A program made the position numbers and the translations under genes. This document shows, piece by piece, positions 42,681 through 51,710 of a stretch of DNA of 64,000 nt. This DNA comes from Paenibacillus guangzhouensis. GTDB taxonomy: Bacteria > Bacillota > Bacilli > Paenibacillales > Paenibacillaceae. The DNA lies in contig NZ_CP045293.1 of assembly GCF_009363075.1 (NCBI RefSeq), positions 4,610,001-4,674,000 on the forward strand, given 5' to 3'. Below the pieces are notes generated by a model. It ran no database searches and was not told the DNA's origin. It worked only from the letters and a program-made list of their open reading frames with translations. Position 1 is the stretch's first letter. Each line of letters starts with the position of its first letter.

Positions 42681-44214
42681 CTATATGTTAGGCGTAGATA
42701 TCGGCACAACAAGTACCAAAGCGGTATTATTCACCGATCAAGGCGAAGTCATTCAAACGGAGAATATCGGTTATCCGCTTCACACACCGGATATCTCCAC
42801 AGCGGAACAAGATCCGGAACAGATTTTTCAAGCCGTATTGCAAACGATTTCAAATATTACAACACATCAACCCGATAAACAACCGTCGTTTATTTCATTT
42901 AGCAGCGCCATGCACAGCGTCATTGCCATGGATGAGAATGATCATCCGCTGACACCATGCATCACCTGGGCGGATAACCGCAGTGAAGCATGGGCGCATT
43001 ACATTAAAAATAAACGGAATGGCCATGAAGTGTATAGACGGACAGGAACGCCCATTCACCCCATGTCGCCGTTAAGCAAAATCACATGGATCGTGAATGA
43101 CCGTCCTGAGATTGCTGCGAAAGCCACAAAGTATATCGGAATCAAAGAATATATCTTCAAAAAATTGTTCGATCAGTATGTCGTCGATCATTCCCTCGCT
43201 TCATCGATGGGGATGATGAATCTGAATTCACTGGAATGGGATGCGGAAGCTCTAGAGATCGCTGGCATAACCGCTGCTCAATTATCTAAGCTCGTACCAA
43301 CCACCCAAATCTATCGCGGCTGCAATCCAGCTCTAGCTCAACAGATGGGGATCGATCCACAAACCCCCTTTGTCATTGGGGCGAGTGACGGCGTGCTCTC
43401 TAATCTAGGCGTAAATGCCATCGGAAAAGGCGAGATTGCAGTCACCATTGGGACAAGCGGGGCCATTCGCACCGTCATCGACAAGCCGCAAACGGATAAA
43501 AAAGGAAGAATATTCTGTTATGCATTAACGGATAAGCATTGGGTTATTGGCGGACCGGTCAACAATGGAGGGATGGTCCTTCGCTGGATTCGCGATGAAC
43601 TTGCCTCCTCCGAAGTTGAGACGGCAAAAAGACTAGGAATTGATCCCTACGATGTATTAACGAAAATCGCTGAACGTGTGAGACCAGGGGCAGACGGATT
43701 GCTGTTCCACCCCTATCTCGCAGGAGAACGTGCCCCACTATGGAATCCGAACGTACGCGGCTCCTTCTTCGGCTTAACCTTATCACATAAAAAAGAGCAT
43801 ATGATTCGGGCTGCCTTAGAAGGCGTTATTTATAATCTATATACCGTGTTCCTTGCATTAACAGAATGCATGGACGGTCCTGTGACTCGGATTCAAGCAA
43901 CGGGAGGCTTCGCAAGATCTGATGTGTGGCGGCAAATGATGTCCGATATTTTCGAATCTGAAGTCGTAGTTCCCAAAAGTTATGAAAGCTCTTGTCTAGG
44001 GGCATGTATATTAGGACTCTATGCCACAGGGAAAATCGACTCTTTTGATATCGTTAATAAAATGATTGGCAGTACCTACAAACACACACCAAAAGAAGCA
44101 GCAGCAAAAGAGTATAGACAATTACTGCCGATTTTTATCAGCCTATCCAGAGTATTAGAAGACGATTACACGCGAATCACCAATTATCAAAGAAACTTAA
44201 TCAAAGACAACTAA
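42673..44214 (+). CDS. gntK: Gluconate kinase GntK (FGGY family)
   Basis: This carbohydrate kinase of 513 residues converts gluconate and ATP into 6-phosphogluconate. FGGY features are the N-terminal LGVDIGTTSTKAVLFTDQGE (phosphate-binding loop), CITWADNRSEAWA (catalytic-domain D) and GASDGVLSNLGVNAIGKGEIAVTIGTSGA. The C-terminal FGGY-C motif is ATGGFARSDVWRQMMSDIF. It starts behind AAAGGAG inside the end of gntR. The enzyme feeds 6-phosphogluconate to the downstream GntZ. Confidence 0.95.
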   Translation: MSSYMLGVDIGTTSTKAVLFTDQGEVIQTENIGYPLHTPDISTAEQDPEQIFQAVLQTISNITTHQPDKQPSFISFSSAMHSVIAMDENDHPLTPCITWADNRSEAWAHYIKNKRNGHEVYRRTGTPIHPMSPLSKITWIVNDRPEIAAKATKYIGIKEYIFKKLFDQYVVDHSLASSMGMMNLNSLEWDAEALEIAGITAAQLSKLVPTTQIYRGCNPALAQQMGIDPQTPFVIGASDGVLSNLGVNAIGKGEIAVTIGTSGAIRTVIDKPQTDKKGRIFCYALTDKHWVIGGPVNNGGMVLRWIRDELASSEVETAKRLGIDPYDVLTKIAERVRPGADGLLFHPYLAGERAPLWNPNVRGSFFGLTLSHKKEHMIRAALEGVIYNLYTVFLALTECMDGPVTRIQATGGFARSDVWRQMMSDIFESEVVVPKSYESSCLGACILGLYATGKIDSFDIVNKMIGSTYKHTPKEAAAKEYRQLLPIFISLSRVLEDDYTRITNYQRNLIKDN

Positions 44215-44239
44215 GAATAAACAATAAGGGGATATAACG

Positions 44240-45586
44240 ATGCCATTAGTCATTGTAGCAATTGGGATTCTAGCATTACTTGGATTAATCATGGTCTTGA
44301 AATTAAATACCTTCATTTCTTTAATCATTGTATCGTTCGGAGTCGCTCTAGCCCTTGGCATGCCGATGGGAGATATCGTTAAGACCATTGAAGCGGGCTT
44401 AGGTGGAACACTGGGCCATTTAGCACTCATATTCGGTCTTGGGGCCATGTTAGGCAAGCTGCTCTCCGATTCCGGGGGCGCACAGCGTATTGCTATGACG
44501 CTTGTGAACAAATTCGGTGAGAAGAACATTCAGTGGGCTGTCGTGACTGCCTCGTTTATTATCGGTGTTGCCTTATTTTTTGAAGTTGGATTAGTATTAT
44601 TAATCCCAATTATATTCGCCATTTCAAGAGAATTGAAGGTTTCGATCTTGTATCTCGGGATTCCAATGGCCGCAGCTTTATCCGTAACGCACGGATTTTT
44701 ACCTCCTCATCCGGGACCGACCGCGATTGCTGGTGAACTTGGCGCAAACCTTGGCCACGTACTGCTGTATGGCTTTATTATTGCCATCCCAACGGTCATT
44801 TTGGCCGGACCTGTATTTACGAAGATTTCCAAAAAGCTCATGCCGAACGCATTCACAAAAACCGGGAATATTAGCTCGTTAGGCGAACAGAAAGAATTTA
44901 AACTTGAGGACACACCTGGTTTTGGCATCAGTGTATTTACCGCTCTACTGCCTGTTATCTTAATGTCAATCGCTACGATCATTACTTTGCTGCAAAAAAC
45001 AATAGGATTTAACGATAACGGATTACTCGCAGCGATCCGGTTCATCGGGGATGCGGATGTGGCCATGCTGATTTCGTTATTAGTGGCCATTTATACGATG
45101 GGATTGGCAAGAAAGATTCCAATCAAAACCGTCATGGAGTCATGTACAACAGCGATTTCTCATATCGGTATGATGCTCTTAATCATCGGTGGAGGCGGAG
45201 CCTTCAAACAAGTGTTGATTAATGGCGGCGTTGGCGACTATGTAGCCCAAATCTTCCAAGGTACTTCCTTATCGCCGATTTTGTTGGCTTGGATCATCGC
45301 TGCCATCTTACGTATTTCCTTAGGTTCTGCTACGGTTGCTGCGTTAACAACGACCGGTTTAGTACTTCCAATGTTAGGGGCATCTGACGTTAATCTAGCT
45401 CTCGTCGTCCTTGCAACCGGAGCTGGCAGTCTCATTGCTTCACACGTAAACGATGCCGGTTTCTGGATGTTCAAAGAATATTTCGGGTTAAGCATGAAAG
45501 AGACATTTGCGACATGGACTTTGCTTGAGACAATTATTTCCGTATCCGGACTAGGATTTATTTTATTGCTAAGCTTATTTGTATAA
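44240..45586 (+). CDS. gntP: Gluconate permease GntP
   Basis: This H+-coupled gluconate transporter of 448 residues has at least twelve hydrophobic segments. The start MPLVIVAIGILALLGLIMVL and the motifs EVGLVLLIPIIFAI and VTHGFLPPHPGPTAIAGELGAN are signatures of the GntP family. A ribosome site AAGGGGAT lies ahead of the ATG. It lies between gntK and gntZ and should supply the kinase. Confidence 0.95.
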   Translation: MPLVIVAIGILALLGLIMVLKLNTFISLIIVSFGVALALGMPMGDIVKTIEAGLGGTLGHLALIFGLGAMLGKLLSDSGGAQRIAMTLVNKFGEKNIQWAVVTASFIIGVALFFEVGLVLLIPIIFAISRELKVSILYLGIPMAAALSVTHGFLPPHPGPTAIAGELGANLGHVLLYGFIIAIPTVILAGPVFTKISKKLMPNAFTKTGNISSLGEQKEFKLEDTPGFGISVFTALLPVILMSIATIITLLQKTIGFNDNGLLAAIRFIGDADVAMLISLLVAIYTMGLARKIPIKTVMESCTTAISHIGMMLLIIGGGGAFKQVLINGGVGDYVAQIFQGTSLSPILLAWIIAAILRISLGSATVAALTTTGLVLPMLGASDVNLALVVLATGAGSLIASHVNDAGFWMFKEYFGLSMKETFATWTLLETIISVSGLGFILLLSLFV

Positions 45587-45595
45587 CTCTCTCCA

Positions 45596-45633
45596 GGCAG
45601 TAGAAATTCAGCTTCGGCCAAGTTTCTACTGCC
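45596..45633 (+). other. Intercistronic hairpin between gntP and gntZ
   Basis: GGCAGTAGAAA (45596-45606) pairs perfectly with TTTCTACTGCC (45623-45633). There is a 16-base loop and only a weak T stretch after it, so it may terminate partly or protect the upstream message. Confidence 0.7.
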
Positions 45634-45662
45634 CATTATTTTAAGAAATAAGGTGCAAACAT

Positions 45663-47066
45663 ATGTTGAACACAATTGGCGTCATTGGTTTGGGAGTCAT
45701 GGGCAGTAATATCGCTTTGAACATGGCGAGTAAAGGGGAATACGTTGCTGTCTATAACTACACAAGAGATTTAACCGATAAACTGGTCGAAAAAATGGAT
45801 GCTTTAACGATCAATCCCTATTACGAAATACAAGATTTTGTACAATCCCTAGAAAAGCCAAGAAAAATCTTTCTTATGGTGACGGCTGGCAAGCCAATCG
45901 ATTCCATCATTGCTTCATTATTACCTTTTCTCGAGTCCGGCGACATCATTATGGACGGCGGCAATTCCCATTATCAAGATACGGAACGCAGATACGATGA
46001 ATTACGCCCCAAGGGAATCGGTTATTTGGGGATCGGCATATCCGGTGGAGAAGTTGGTGCTCTTCTAGGGCCTTCGATTATGCCAGGCGGGGATCGAGAC
46101 GTATACGATAAAGTCGCGCCCATTCTTACAAAAATAGCGGCTCAAGTGAATGGCGATCCTTGCTGCGTTTATATCGGTCCGAGAGGAGCAGGACATTTTG
46201 TAAAAATGGTCCACAATGGGATCGAATACGCGGATATGCAGTTAATCGCTGAAGCTTACGCCTTTTTAAGAGAAAGGTTAGGGCTGTCGGTGAGTGAAGT
46301 CGCTGATATTTTCGAAACATGGAATCAAGGGGAACTCAAAAGCTATTTAATCGAAATTACAGCAGAAATTCTAAGAAAACAGGATGCCTTAACGGGCTTG
46401 CCGCTAATCGATGTGATTCTGGATAAAGCAGGTCAAAAAGGCACGGGCAAATGGACGAGTATCCAAGCGATTGATAATGGGATCCCGACTTCTATTATTA
46501 CAGAATCTTTGTATGCACGGTATATCTCATCATTAAAAGAAGAACGTGTGATTGCGGAGAGTATCTTAGCAAGTCCTAACATGGATCAGATGCATTTAGA
46601 TAAAACCTTGTGGATTAACTACGTTAAACAAGCATTATATATGGGTAAAGTTTGTGCGTACGCGCAAGGGTTTACGCAATACAAAATGACTTCTGAACTT
46701 TACGGGTGGGATTTGCCTTTGAAGGATATTGCGCTCATTTTCCGCGGCGGATGCATCATTCGTGCAGAATTTTTAAATGTTATCAGTGAAGCTTATGAGG
46801 CACAAACAGATCTTGCCAATTTATTAATTTCGCCATACTTCGCCGAGAAGGTAACGGCATACCAAGAAGCATTGCGTGAAATCGTCTGCGAGGGGATGCG
46901 TTCCGGCGTTGCGCTGCCATGTTTAAGCGCATCACTAACTTATTTCGATAGTTATCGAACCGGCATGTCGAATGCGAACCTTCTGCAAGCGCAGCGTGAT
47001 TATTTCGGTGCTCATACGTATGAACGAAACGATCAGCCAGGCGTCTATCACACAGACTGGCAATGA
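45663..47066 (+). CDS. gntZ: 6-phosphogluconate dehydrogenase, decarboxylating (GntZ)
   Basis: This enzyme of 467 residues oxidises and decarboxylates 6-phosphogluconate to ribulose 5-phosphate with a nicotinamide cofactor. It has an N-terminal Rossmann motif GLGVMGSNIALNMASKGEYVAVYN, the substrate-binding motif GIGISGGEVGALLGPSIMPGG with the catalytic Lys in HFVKMVHNGIEYADMQ, and ends with GAHTYERNDQPGVYHTDW, close to B. subtilis GntZ. It is the last gene of the gnt operon. A strong terminator follows. The gene is visibly AT-richer than its flanks. Confidence 0.95.
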   Translation: MLNTIGVIGLGVMGSNIALNMASKGEYVAVYNYTRDLTDKLVEKMDALTINPYYEIQDFVQSLEKPRKIFLMVTAGKPIDSIIASLLPFLESGDIIMDGGNSHYQDTERRYDELRPKGIGYLGIGISGGEVGALLGPSIMPGGDRDVYDKVAPILTKIAAQVNGDPCCVYIGPRGAGHFVKMVHNGIEYADMQLIAEAYAFLRERLGLSVSEVADIFETWNQGELKSYLIEITAEILRKQDALTGLPLIDVILDKAGQKGTGKWTSIQAIDNGIPTSIITESLYARYISSLKEERVIAESILASPNMDQMHLDKTLWINYVKQALYMGKVCAYAQGFTQYKMTSELYGWDLPLKDIALIFRGGCIIRAEFLNVISEAYEAQTDLANLLISPYFAEKVTAYQEALREIVCEGMRSGVALPCLSASLTYFDSYRTGMSNANLLQAQRDYFGAHTYERNDQPGVYHTDWQ

Positions 47067-47083
47067 TTCTCTCATTGCAGCCA

Positions 47084-47131
47084 AAAAATGCGGCCTCCGT
47101 CCTTTGGAATTTAGGACGAAGGCCGCTTTTT
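47084..47131. terminator. Bidirectional terminator between gntZ and the phosphoesterase gene
   Basis: Arms GCGGCCTCCGTCCT (47090-47103) and AGGACGAAGGCCGC (47113-47126, one mismatch) are flanked by A and T runs on both sides. It lies between convergent genes. Confidence 0.9.
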
Positions 47132-47147
47132 CTTGTCTTCTTATTCG

Positions 47148-48086
47148 TTAACCAAGCGTTTTCTGAACTTCGGTTGTCGCCTCCTGCACAATAACCGATC
47201 CGTCTTCGAGGCGCATCCATGTCTTGAATTCGCGACTGCCTTCCTCAAGCTGGATCACGCGCGCACCTTTCAAGAACCCTTCCCGGCTGTAGCTGTTATA
47301 TCCTGTCTTACGGCCGTAGCAGAGCTGAATCCGGTGCAATGTGCTAATATAATCATTCGTATGATCATGGCCGACGAAGGTGCCCATGACATCCCCCATC
47401 TCTACCATCGCAGCGAACAATCCGGTATTGATTCGAGGGCAGCAGACCTGTTCGAACCGATCACCCACCGTGTCGCCTTGCTCCCATGCCGTAACGTATT
47501 CTTGCAGCGGAATGTGGAAGAATGCAAGGGCTGGTAGTGGCGTACCCCCGTTCTTTGCGGTATAGGCCCGGGATTCCTGCTCATACCAAGCAATCTGGCT
47601 CCGATCGATCCAGCCGTATCCATCGACATGAGCGACGGTCGATACGCTCCCGGAATCCAAATGGTAGAGCAGCGCTGCAGGAGTACCTTGCGCATTCAAG
47701 ACTTCCAGACAATAATTGCCGACGCCGGCGATCGATGCAGGACCTGGAACAGCGAGGCAGTTCGGATTCTTCATGGCATGCGCCATCAGTTGTTCCCGTG
47801 TAATGTTGACTTCGGTATCATGATTCCCGAACACGACTGTCCATGGCACTTGACGCTCTTCGACGACTTGGACAGCCATCTGGAACGATTCTAGCTGGTG
47901 ATCTCCACAGTGGTGCGCTTCAATGACATCGCCTGTAAAGACGACCAGATCTGGCTGCTCCGCATCGACGATTTGGCCGATCAACGCACAGGTCTGCTCA
48001 TCCTTTGCGTCACGCCGCTGAATATGAATGTCTGTAAATTGAACGATTTTGAATGTACGATCCTCACGAAATTGTAATGTTGTCAT
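47148..48086 (-). CDS. Metallophosphoesterase (calcineurin-like)
   Basis: This cytoplasmic hydrolase of 312 residues has the motifs of a two-metal phosphoesterase: FTDIHIQ (D-x-H), FTGDVIEAHH (GD), FGNHDTEVN (GNHD), FHIP and GHDHTNDY (GHDH). It probably cleaves a phosphodiester or phosphomonoester; the sequence does not say which. It lies last on the strand after an ABC importer and an MgtC gene, separated by a hairpin. A link to phosphate scavenging is inferred. Confidence 0.87.
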   Translation of the reverse strand: MTTLQFREDRTFKIVQFTDIHIQRRDAKDEQTCALIGQIVDAEQPDLVVFTGDVIEAHHCGDHQLESFQMAVQVVEERQVPWTVVFGNHDTEVNITREQLMAHAMKNPNCLAVPGPASIAGVGNYCLEVLNAQGTPAALLYHLDSGSVSTVAHVDGYGWIDRSQIAWYEQESRAYTAKNGGTPLPALAFFHIPLQEYVTAWEQGDTVGDRFEQVCCPRINTGLFAAMVEMGDVMGTFVGHDHTNDYISTLHRIQLCYGRKTGYNSYSREGFLKGARVIQLEEGSREFKTWMRLEDGSVIVQEATTEVQKTLG

Positions 48087-48174
48087 TTCCCCATATCTCC
48101 TCTGTCCTCATATTGTGATCATGCGTCTAAGCGCTTGTCCATTCCACCAAAAGACTTGTGAGCCGTATTAGATC

Positions 48175-48206
48175 GTTCAAAAAGTCGGCATTTCAGCTTT
48201 TTGAAC
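48175..48206 (-). terminator. Terminator-like inverted repeat after mgtC
   Basis: GTTCAAAAAG (48175-48184) pairs with CTTTTTGAAC (48197-48206), a perfect ten-base stem with a 12-base loop. It lies just after the MgtC stop. The T run is inside the 3' arm, as is common for such elements. Confidence 0.55.
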
Positions 48207-48214
48207 AACCTCTA

Positions 48215-48943
48215 TTAGAGGGAATCTCCTACGGTCTCAAGTCCATATATACCTTCCATCCCTGCAAGAGTCACAACCACCTCCTCATATCGATTCTCGC
48301 GCTTAAGCTTCAGATGAAGTCTGACGATCAGTACACCCTCGTGCTCCGCTGCTTCCCCTTCTTCTTTCTCTACGACCAGCTTATTCATCTGAATTCCCCG
48401 ATCACTCAAGTAATCCACAACTTGATTCAGACTCGACGAGCCGCGAGCCATTTTCAAGACCAATTGCCTTGTCGCCTTGGCCCGCGAGAAACGCTTCTCC
48501 ATCTTATTCAAGAAGAACAAGCTGACGACGACGAGCAGCGTTAGAATCCCTGCTCCGTAATAGAACCCCGCGCCAGCTGACAACCCGATTGCTGCCACCA
48601 CCCATAGCGAAGCTGCTGTTGTAAGTCCCGAGATCGTCAGCCCCGTCCGTAATATTGTCCCTGCACCAAGAAATCCGATCCCGCTGATGACTTGGGCAGC
48701 CAGTCGTGCGGGATCGAGACGAACATTCGGATCGACCGAGAATGCTGCGAAGCCATACATCGACAATAATGCGATTGCAGCAGAACCGAGACAGACTAGA
48801 ATATGCGTTCGAAAACCCGCCGAATGGCCGCCAAGCTCCCGTTCCAATCCGATCAAGCCGCCAAGTAATAAGGCCAGCAATAATCGTATGGTCATCTCTA
48901 GATTGCTAATGTGCCAAATCATTGGATCATATGTTGTGTTCAC
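48215..48943 (-). CDS. MgtC/SapB family membrane protein
   Basis: This membrane protein of 242 residues has four to five hydrophobic helices in the first 140 residues (starting MTIRLLLALLLGGLIGLERELGGHSAGFRTHILVCLGSAA, the typical MgtC block) and a soluble C-terminal ACT-like domain. MgtC proteins have been linked to magnesium, phosphate or F-ATPase control. The start is a GTG behind GGGAG. It begins 24 bases after the ATPase gene and is probably cotranscribed with the importer. Confidence 0.91.
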   Translation of the reverse strand: MNTTYDPMIWHISNLEMTIRLLLALLLGGLIGLERELGGHSAGFRTHILVCLGSAAIALLSMYGFAAFSVDPNVRLDPARLAAQVISGIGFLGAGTILRTGLTISGLTTAASLWVVAAIGLSAGAGFYYGAGILTLLVVVSLFFLNKMEKRFSRAKATRQLVLKMARGSSSLNQVVDYLSDRGIQMNKLVVEKEEGEAAEHEGVLIVRLHLKLKRENRYEEVVVTLAGMEGIYGLETVGDSL

Positions 48944-48967
48944 CCGGCATCTCCCTCTTAACCATCA

Positions 48968-50011
48968 TCATGCTAACGCATTCAACACACGGCAATCCTC
49001 CGCAGGCATGAAAAGCTCTACATTCGCACCTTCCCCAAATCGCCGCGTGTCATGATCATGCAGTCGATCCACAATCACTTGCATGGCCTGCACACGAATA
49101 AAATACCGCATCACATTGCCAAGAATCATACTTCGTTCAACCTTTCCTTCACCAAGCCGTATCCATGATCCGTCGAAGGGAATGTCTTCTTCCTTCGGTG
49201 CAGACATGATACGAATCGATTCTGGACGCACTGCATACAGCTCCCCGGATGGCATCCGCTCGAGCAGATCCTTCCTGAGCTCCTCCTTGCGCCATACGTT
49301 ATAGCTGCCAATGAACTTCGCGACGAACTCCGTCGCCGGCGCCGTATAGATCTCAGCTGGACTGCCCTGCTGCTCCATCACGCCGTTATTCATAACGACG
49401 ATGCGATCTGAGATGGTCAGCGCCTCTTCTTGGTCATGCGTCACGAAGATCGTCGTCATCTTCAGCTTGCGCTGGATATCGCGAATTTGGTGCCTCAGAT
49501 GCCTGCGGATCTTGGCATCGAGCGCGCTCAGCGGCTCATCCAGCAGCAGCACCTTCGGTCGTTTCACAAGTGCGCGAGCGAGGGCAACCCGCTGCTGCTG
49601 ACCGCCGGATAATTGCGCGGGGTATTGATTTTCTTTGCCGCGCAAATCGATTAATTCAATCATCTCTTCCACGAGAGGGGTATAGTCACGCTTCGTCATC
49701 TTCTCCATTTTGAGCCCAAAGGCAATGTTCTCGAAGACGGACATATTCGGAAATAACGCATACGATTGGAATACCATCCCGACCTGTCGCTCCTTTGGCG
49801 ATAACGGGGTAATATTGCGTCCGCCCACCATGATCGCGCCCGAGTCGATCGGGATCAGACCCGCAATGGCGCGGAGCAGCGTACTTTTACCGCAGCCGGA
49901 AGGACCCAGCATCGTGAGGAACTCGCCCTCCTCAATCGTAAAATCAATATCCTTCAGTACGATCTGCCCTTCATACGTCTTACGCACCGCTTCAATATGA
50001 ATATAGCTCAT
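48968..50011 (-). CDS. ABC transporter ATP-binding protein (PotA/FbpC/PhnT-like)
   Basis: This ATPase of 347 residues has Walker A GPSGCGKST (about 36-44), signature LSGGQQQRVALARAL (about 134-148), Walker B LLLDEPLSALD and the switch His in VTHDQEEA. A TOBE-type regulatory tail follows from residue 240. This is the MalK/PotA-like importer group serving polyamines, Fe3+, thiamine or phosphonate. The gene overlaps the upstream permease stop by four bases. Confidence 0.93.
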   Translation of the reverse strand: MSYIHIEAVRKTYEGQIVLKDIDFTIEEGEFLTMLGPSGCGKSTLLRAIAGLIPIDSGAIMVGGRNITPLSPKERQVGMVFQSYALFPNMSVFENIAFGLKMEKMTKRDYTPLVEEMIELIDLRGKENQYPAQLSGGQQQRVALARALVKRPKVLLLDEPLSALDAKIRRHLRHQIRDIQRKLKMTTIFVTHDQEEALTISDRIVVMNNGVMEQQGSPAEIYTAPATEFVAKFIGSYNVWRKEELRKDLLERMPSGELYAVRPESIRIMSAPKEEDIPFDGSWIRLGEGKVERSMILGNVMRYFIRVQAMQVIVDRLHDHDTRRFGEGANVELFMPAEDCRVLNALA

Positions 50012-50856
50012 TGATCCTCTCCCCCCGGTTTCGGATGTGCGAGATAACCTTTTGGCTTCCGCTTGCCCAGCTTGAGCACGATGCCTGAGATCAAGAAAAT
50101 AAACAAGAAATACGTCACGACAACCGCACTCGCCGAAGGACCGGACACCTTCATCGCGTTATACAAATATTGCTGAACGGTCTCGAACTCGCCGCCGACG
50201 AGCATCCGCCCCATGACGAACTCCCCGAATACCATCGAGAAGGATAAGAGGCAGGCAACGAGCGTCCCCGACCATATATTTGGAAGAATAATCCGCAGGA
50301 ACGCATTCATCCTCCCTGATCCTAGCACTTCTGCCGCCTCCATCAAATCCTTCGCATGAATCGTCCGCAGGCTGCTTCGCACGCTCTGATAGATGAACGG
50401 CTGAATGAGAATAAAATAGACCGCGATCAGAATCCATATCGTACCGGTTAACGGGACCGGACCGCCGGAATAGAGCTTGATCAGTCCAATCGCTGCCACA
50501 ACGGGCGGAAAAGCAAACGGCAGCAGCACGGAAATCTGAAGCAGTTTCTCCCACTTCGGAAAATACACGGCAAGGACGAAAATCACCGGCACCATTACCG
50601 CAAGACCTAAGGTAACGGTCAGCACGCCAACGAGCAGCGTTCGCAATACAGCGAACAGAAATCTCGGATCGCTGAAGATCTGCCCATACCACGACAGCGT
50701 ATAACTCGTCGGCAAAATGCTAGATTGCCAATCCTTCGCAATAGAGAAGAGAAACGTCGCCACGATCGGCAGAAATAGATAGAGTAAAAGTACAGCAATG
50801 ATGATCGTAGGTCCTGCTTCCTTCCTGCGAACCGCCGGCTTCGAAGAGTCTCTCAT
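50008..50856 (-). CDS. ABC transporter permease (PotC/PhnV-like)
   Basis: This permease of about 282 residues has six hydrophobic segments and an EAA loop DLMEAAEVLGSGRMNAFLRIILP. It starts at the ATG behind GGAGGAGAGGCTT (MRDSSKP), overlapping the previous permease by four bases. It should form the second half of the channel. Confidence 0.9.
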   Translation of the reverse strand: MRDSSKPAVRRKEAGPTIIIAVLLLYLFLPIVATFLFSIAKDWQSSILPTSYTLSWYGQIFSDPRFLFAVLRTLLVGVLTVTLGLAVMVPVIFVLAVYFPKWEKLLQISVLLPFAFPPVVAAIGLIKLYSGGPVPLTGTIWILIAVYFILIQPFIYQSVRSSLRTIHAKDLMEAAEVLGSGRMNAFLRIILPNIWSGTLVACLLSFSMVFGEFVMGRMLVGGEFETVQQYLYNAMKVSGPSASAVVVTYFLFIFLISGIVLKLGKRKPKGYLAHPKPGGEDQ

Positions 50857-51710
50857 AAGCCTCTCCTCCTCGAATACCGTGTCATCCACTCATTGAGGAA
50901 CATCGCGAGCAGCATGATGATCGCGAGAATAACCGCCAGCGCACTGCCGAGCTGAAAGTTCGGGAAGATATCACCCGATACAAGAGCAGCGATTCGAATC
51001 GACAGCAGATTGAAATTACTGCCGGTCAAGGCATACGCCGTCGCATACGCGCCTAACGCATTCGCAATCAGAATACTGAATGTCCCTAGAATGCTAGGAA
51101 GCATCATCGGGATCCCGATGTGCCGCCAGAACCGCCATGCGGATGCGCCGAGCAGCGCCGACGCTTCCTTCCACTCCTCGCGAATGCCGTGGAAGATCGG
51201 ATAGACGAGCAGAATCGCGAGCGGGATTTGGTAGTAGATGTATAGCAAGAGAAGCCCGTTCTCAGTATAGAGATCGAACTTCGAGAGTGATTCCAATCCC
51301 AGCTTCTGAAATAGCAGGGTAAATGCCCCGTTATTGCCAAGCATGATCATATAAGCGAAGGCAAGCGGCACCCCGACGAAGTTCGTTATCATGTTGGATA
51401 CCATGAGCATCCGATCGCGAAACCCTTCAGAGAGTCGGGTAATAGCATACCCGCACACCAAAGCAATGATGATCCCGACAACGCTCGAGATGAGCGCCAC
51501 CTTCAAGCTATTCCATATCGCCTGCAAATAGATATCGCTCGTGAAGGTTCTTATGTATTGGCCAAGGGAGAACCCTTGGCCGCTATCATCTTGGAAACTC
51601 ATCACGAGCATGCCGGCAATCGGCAGCAATTCGAACGCGGCAATCCAAATCAATAACGGAAGACAGACGAGCAGCATTATTTTATTTTGGATTGGACCTG
51701 TTCTAGCCAT
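50853..51710 (-). CDS. ABC transporter permease (PotB/PhnU-like)
   Basis: This permease of 285 residues has six hydrophobic segments. The EAA loop is EEWKEASALLGASAWRFWRHIGIPMM. The 34-base overlap with the binding-protein gene includes an AAGGAG site for the upstream ATG; an alternative ATG overlaps the stop codon (TAATG) but lacks a site. It works with the second permease and the ATPase. Confidence 0.9.
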   Translation of the reverse strand: MARTGPIQNKIMLLVCLPLLIWIAAFELLPIAGMLVMSFQDDSGQGFSLGQYIRTFTSDIYLQAIWNSLKVALISSVVGIIIALVCGYAITRLSEGFRDRMLMVSNMITNFVGVPLAFAYMIMLGNNGAFTLLFQKLGLESLSKFDLYTENGLLLLYIYYQIPLAILLVYPIFHGIREEWKEASALLGASAWRFWRHIGIPMMLPSILGTFSILIANALGAYATAYALTGSNFNLLSIRIAALVSGDIFPNFQLGSALAVILAIIMLLAMFLNEWMTRYSRRRGL

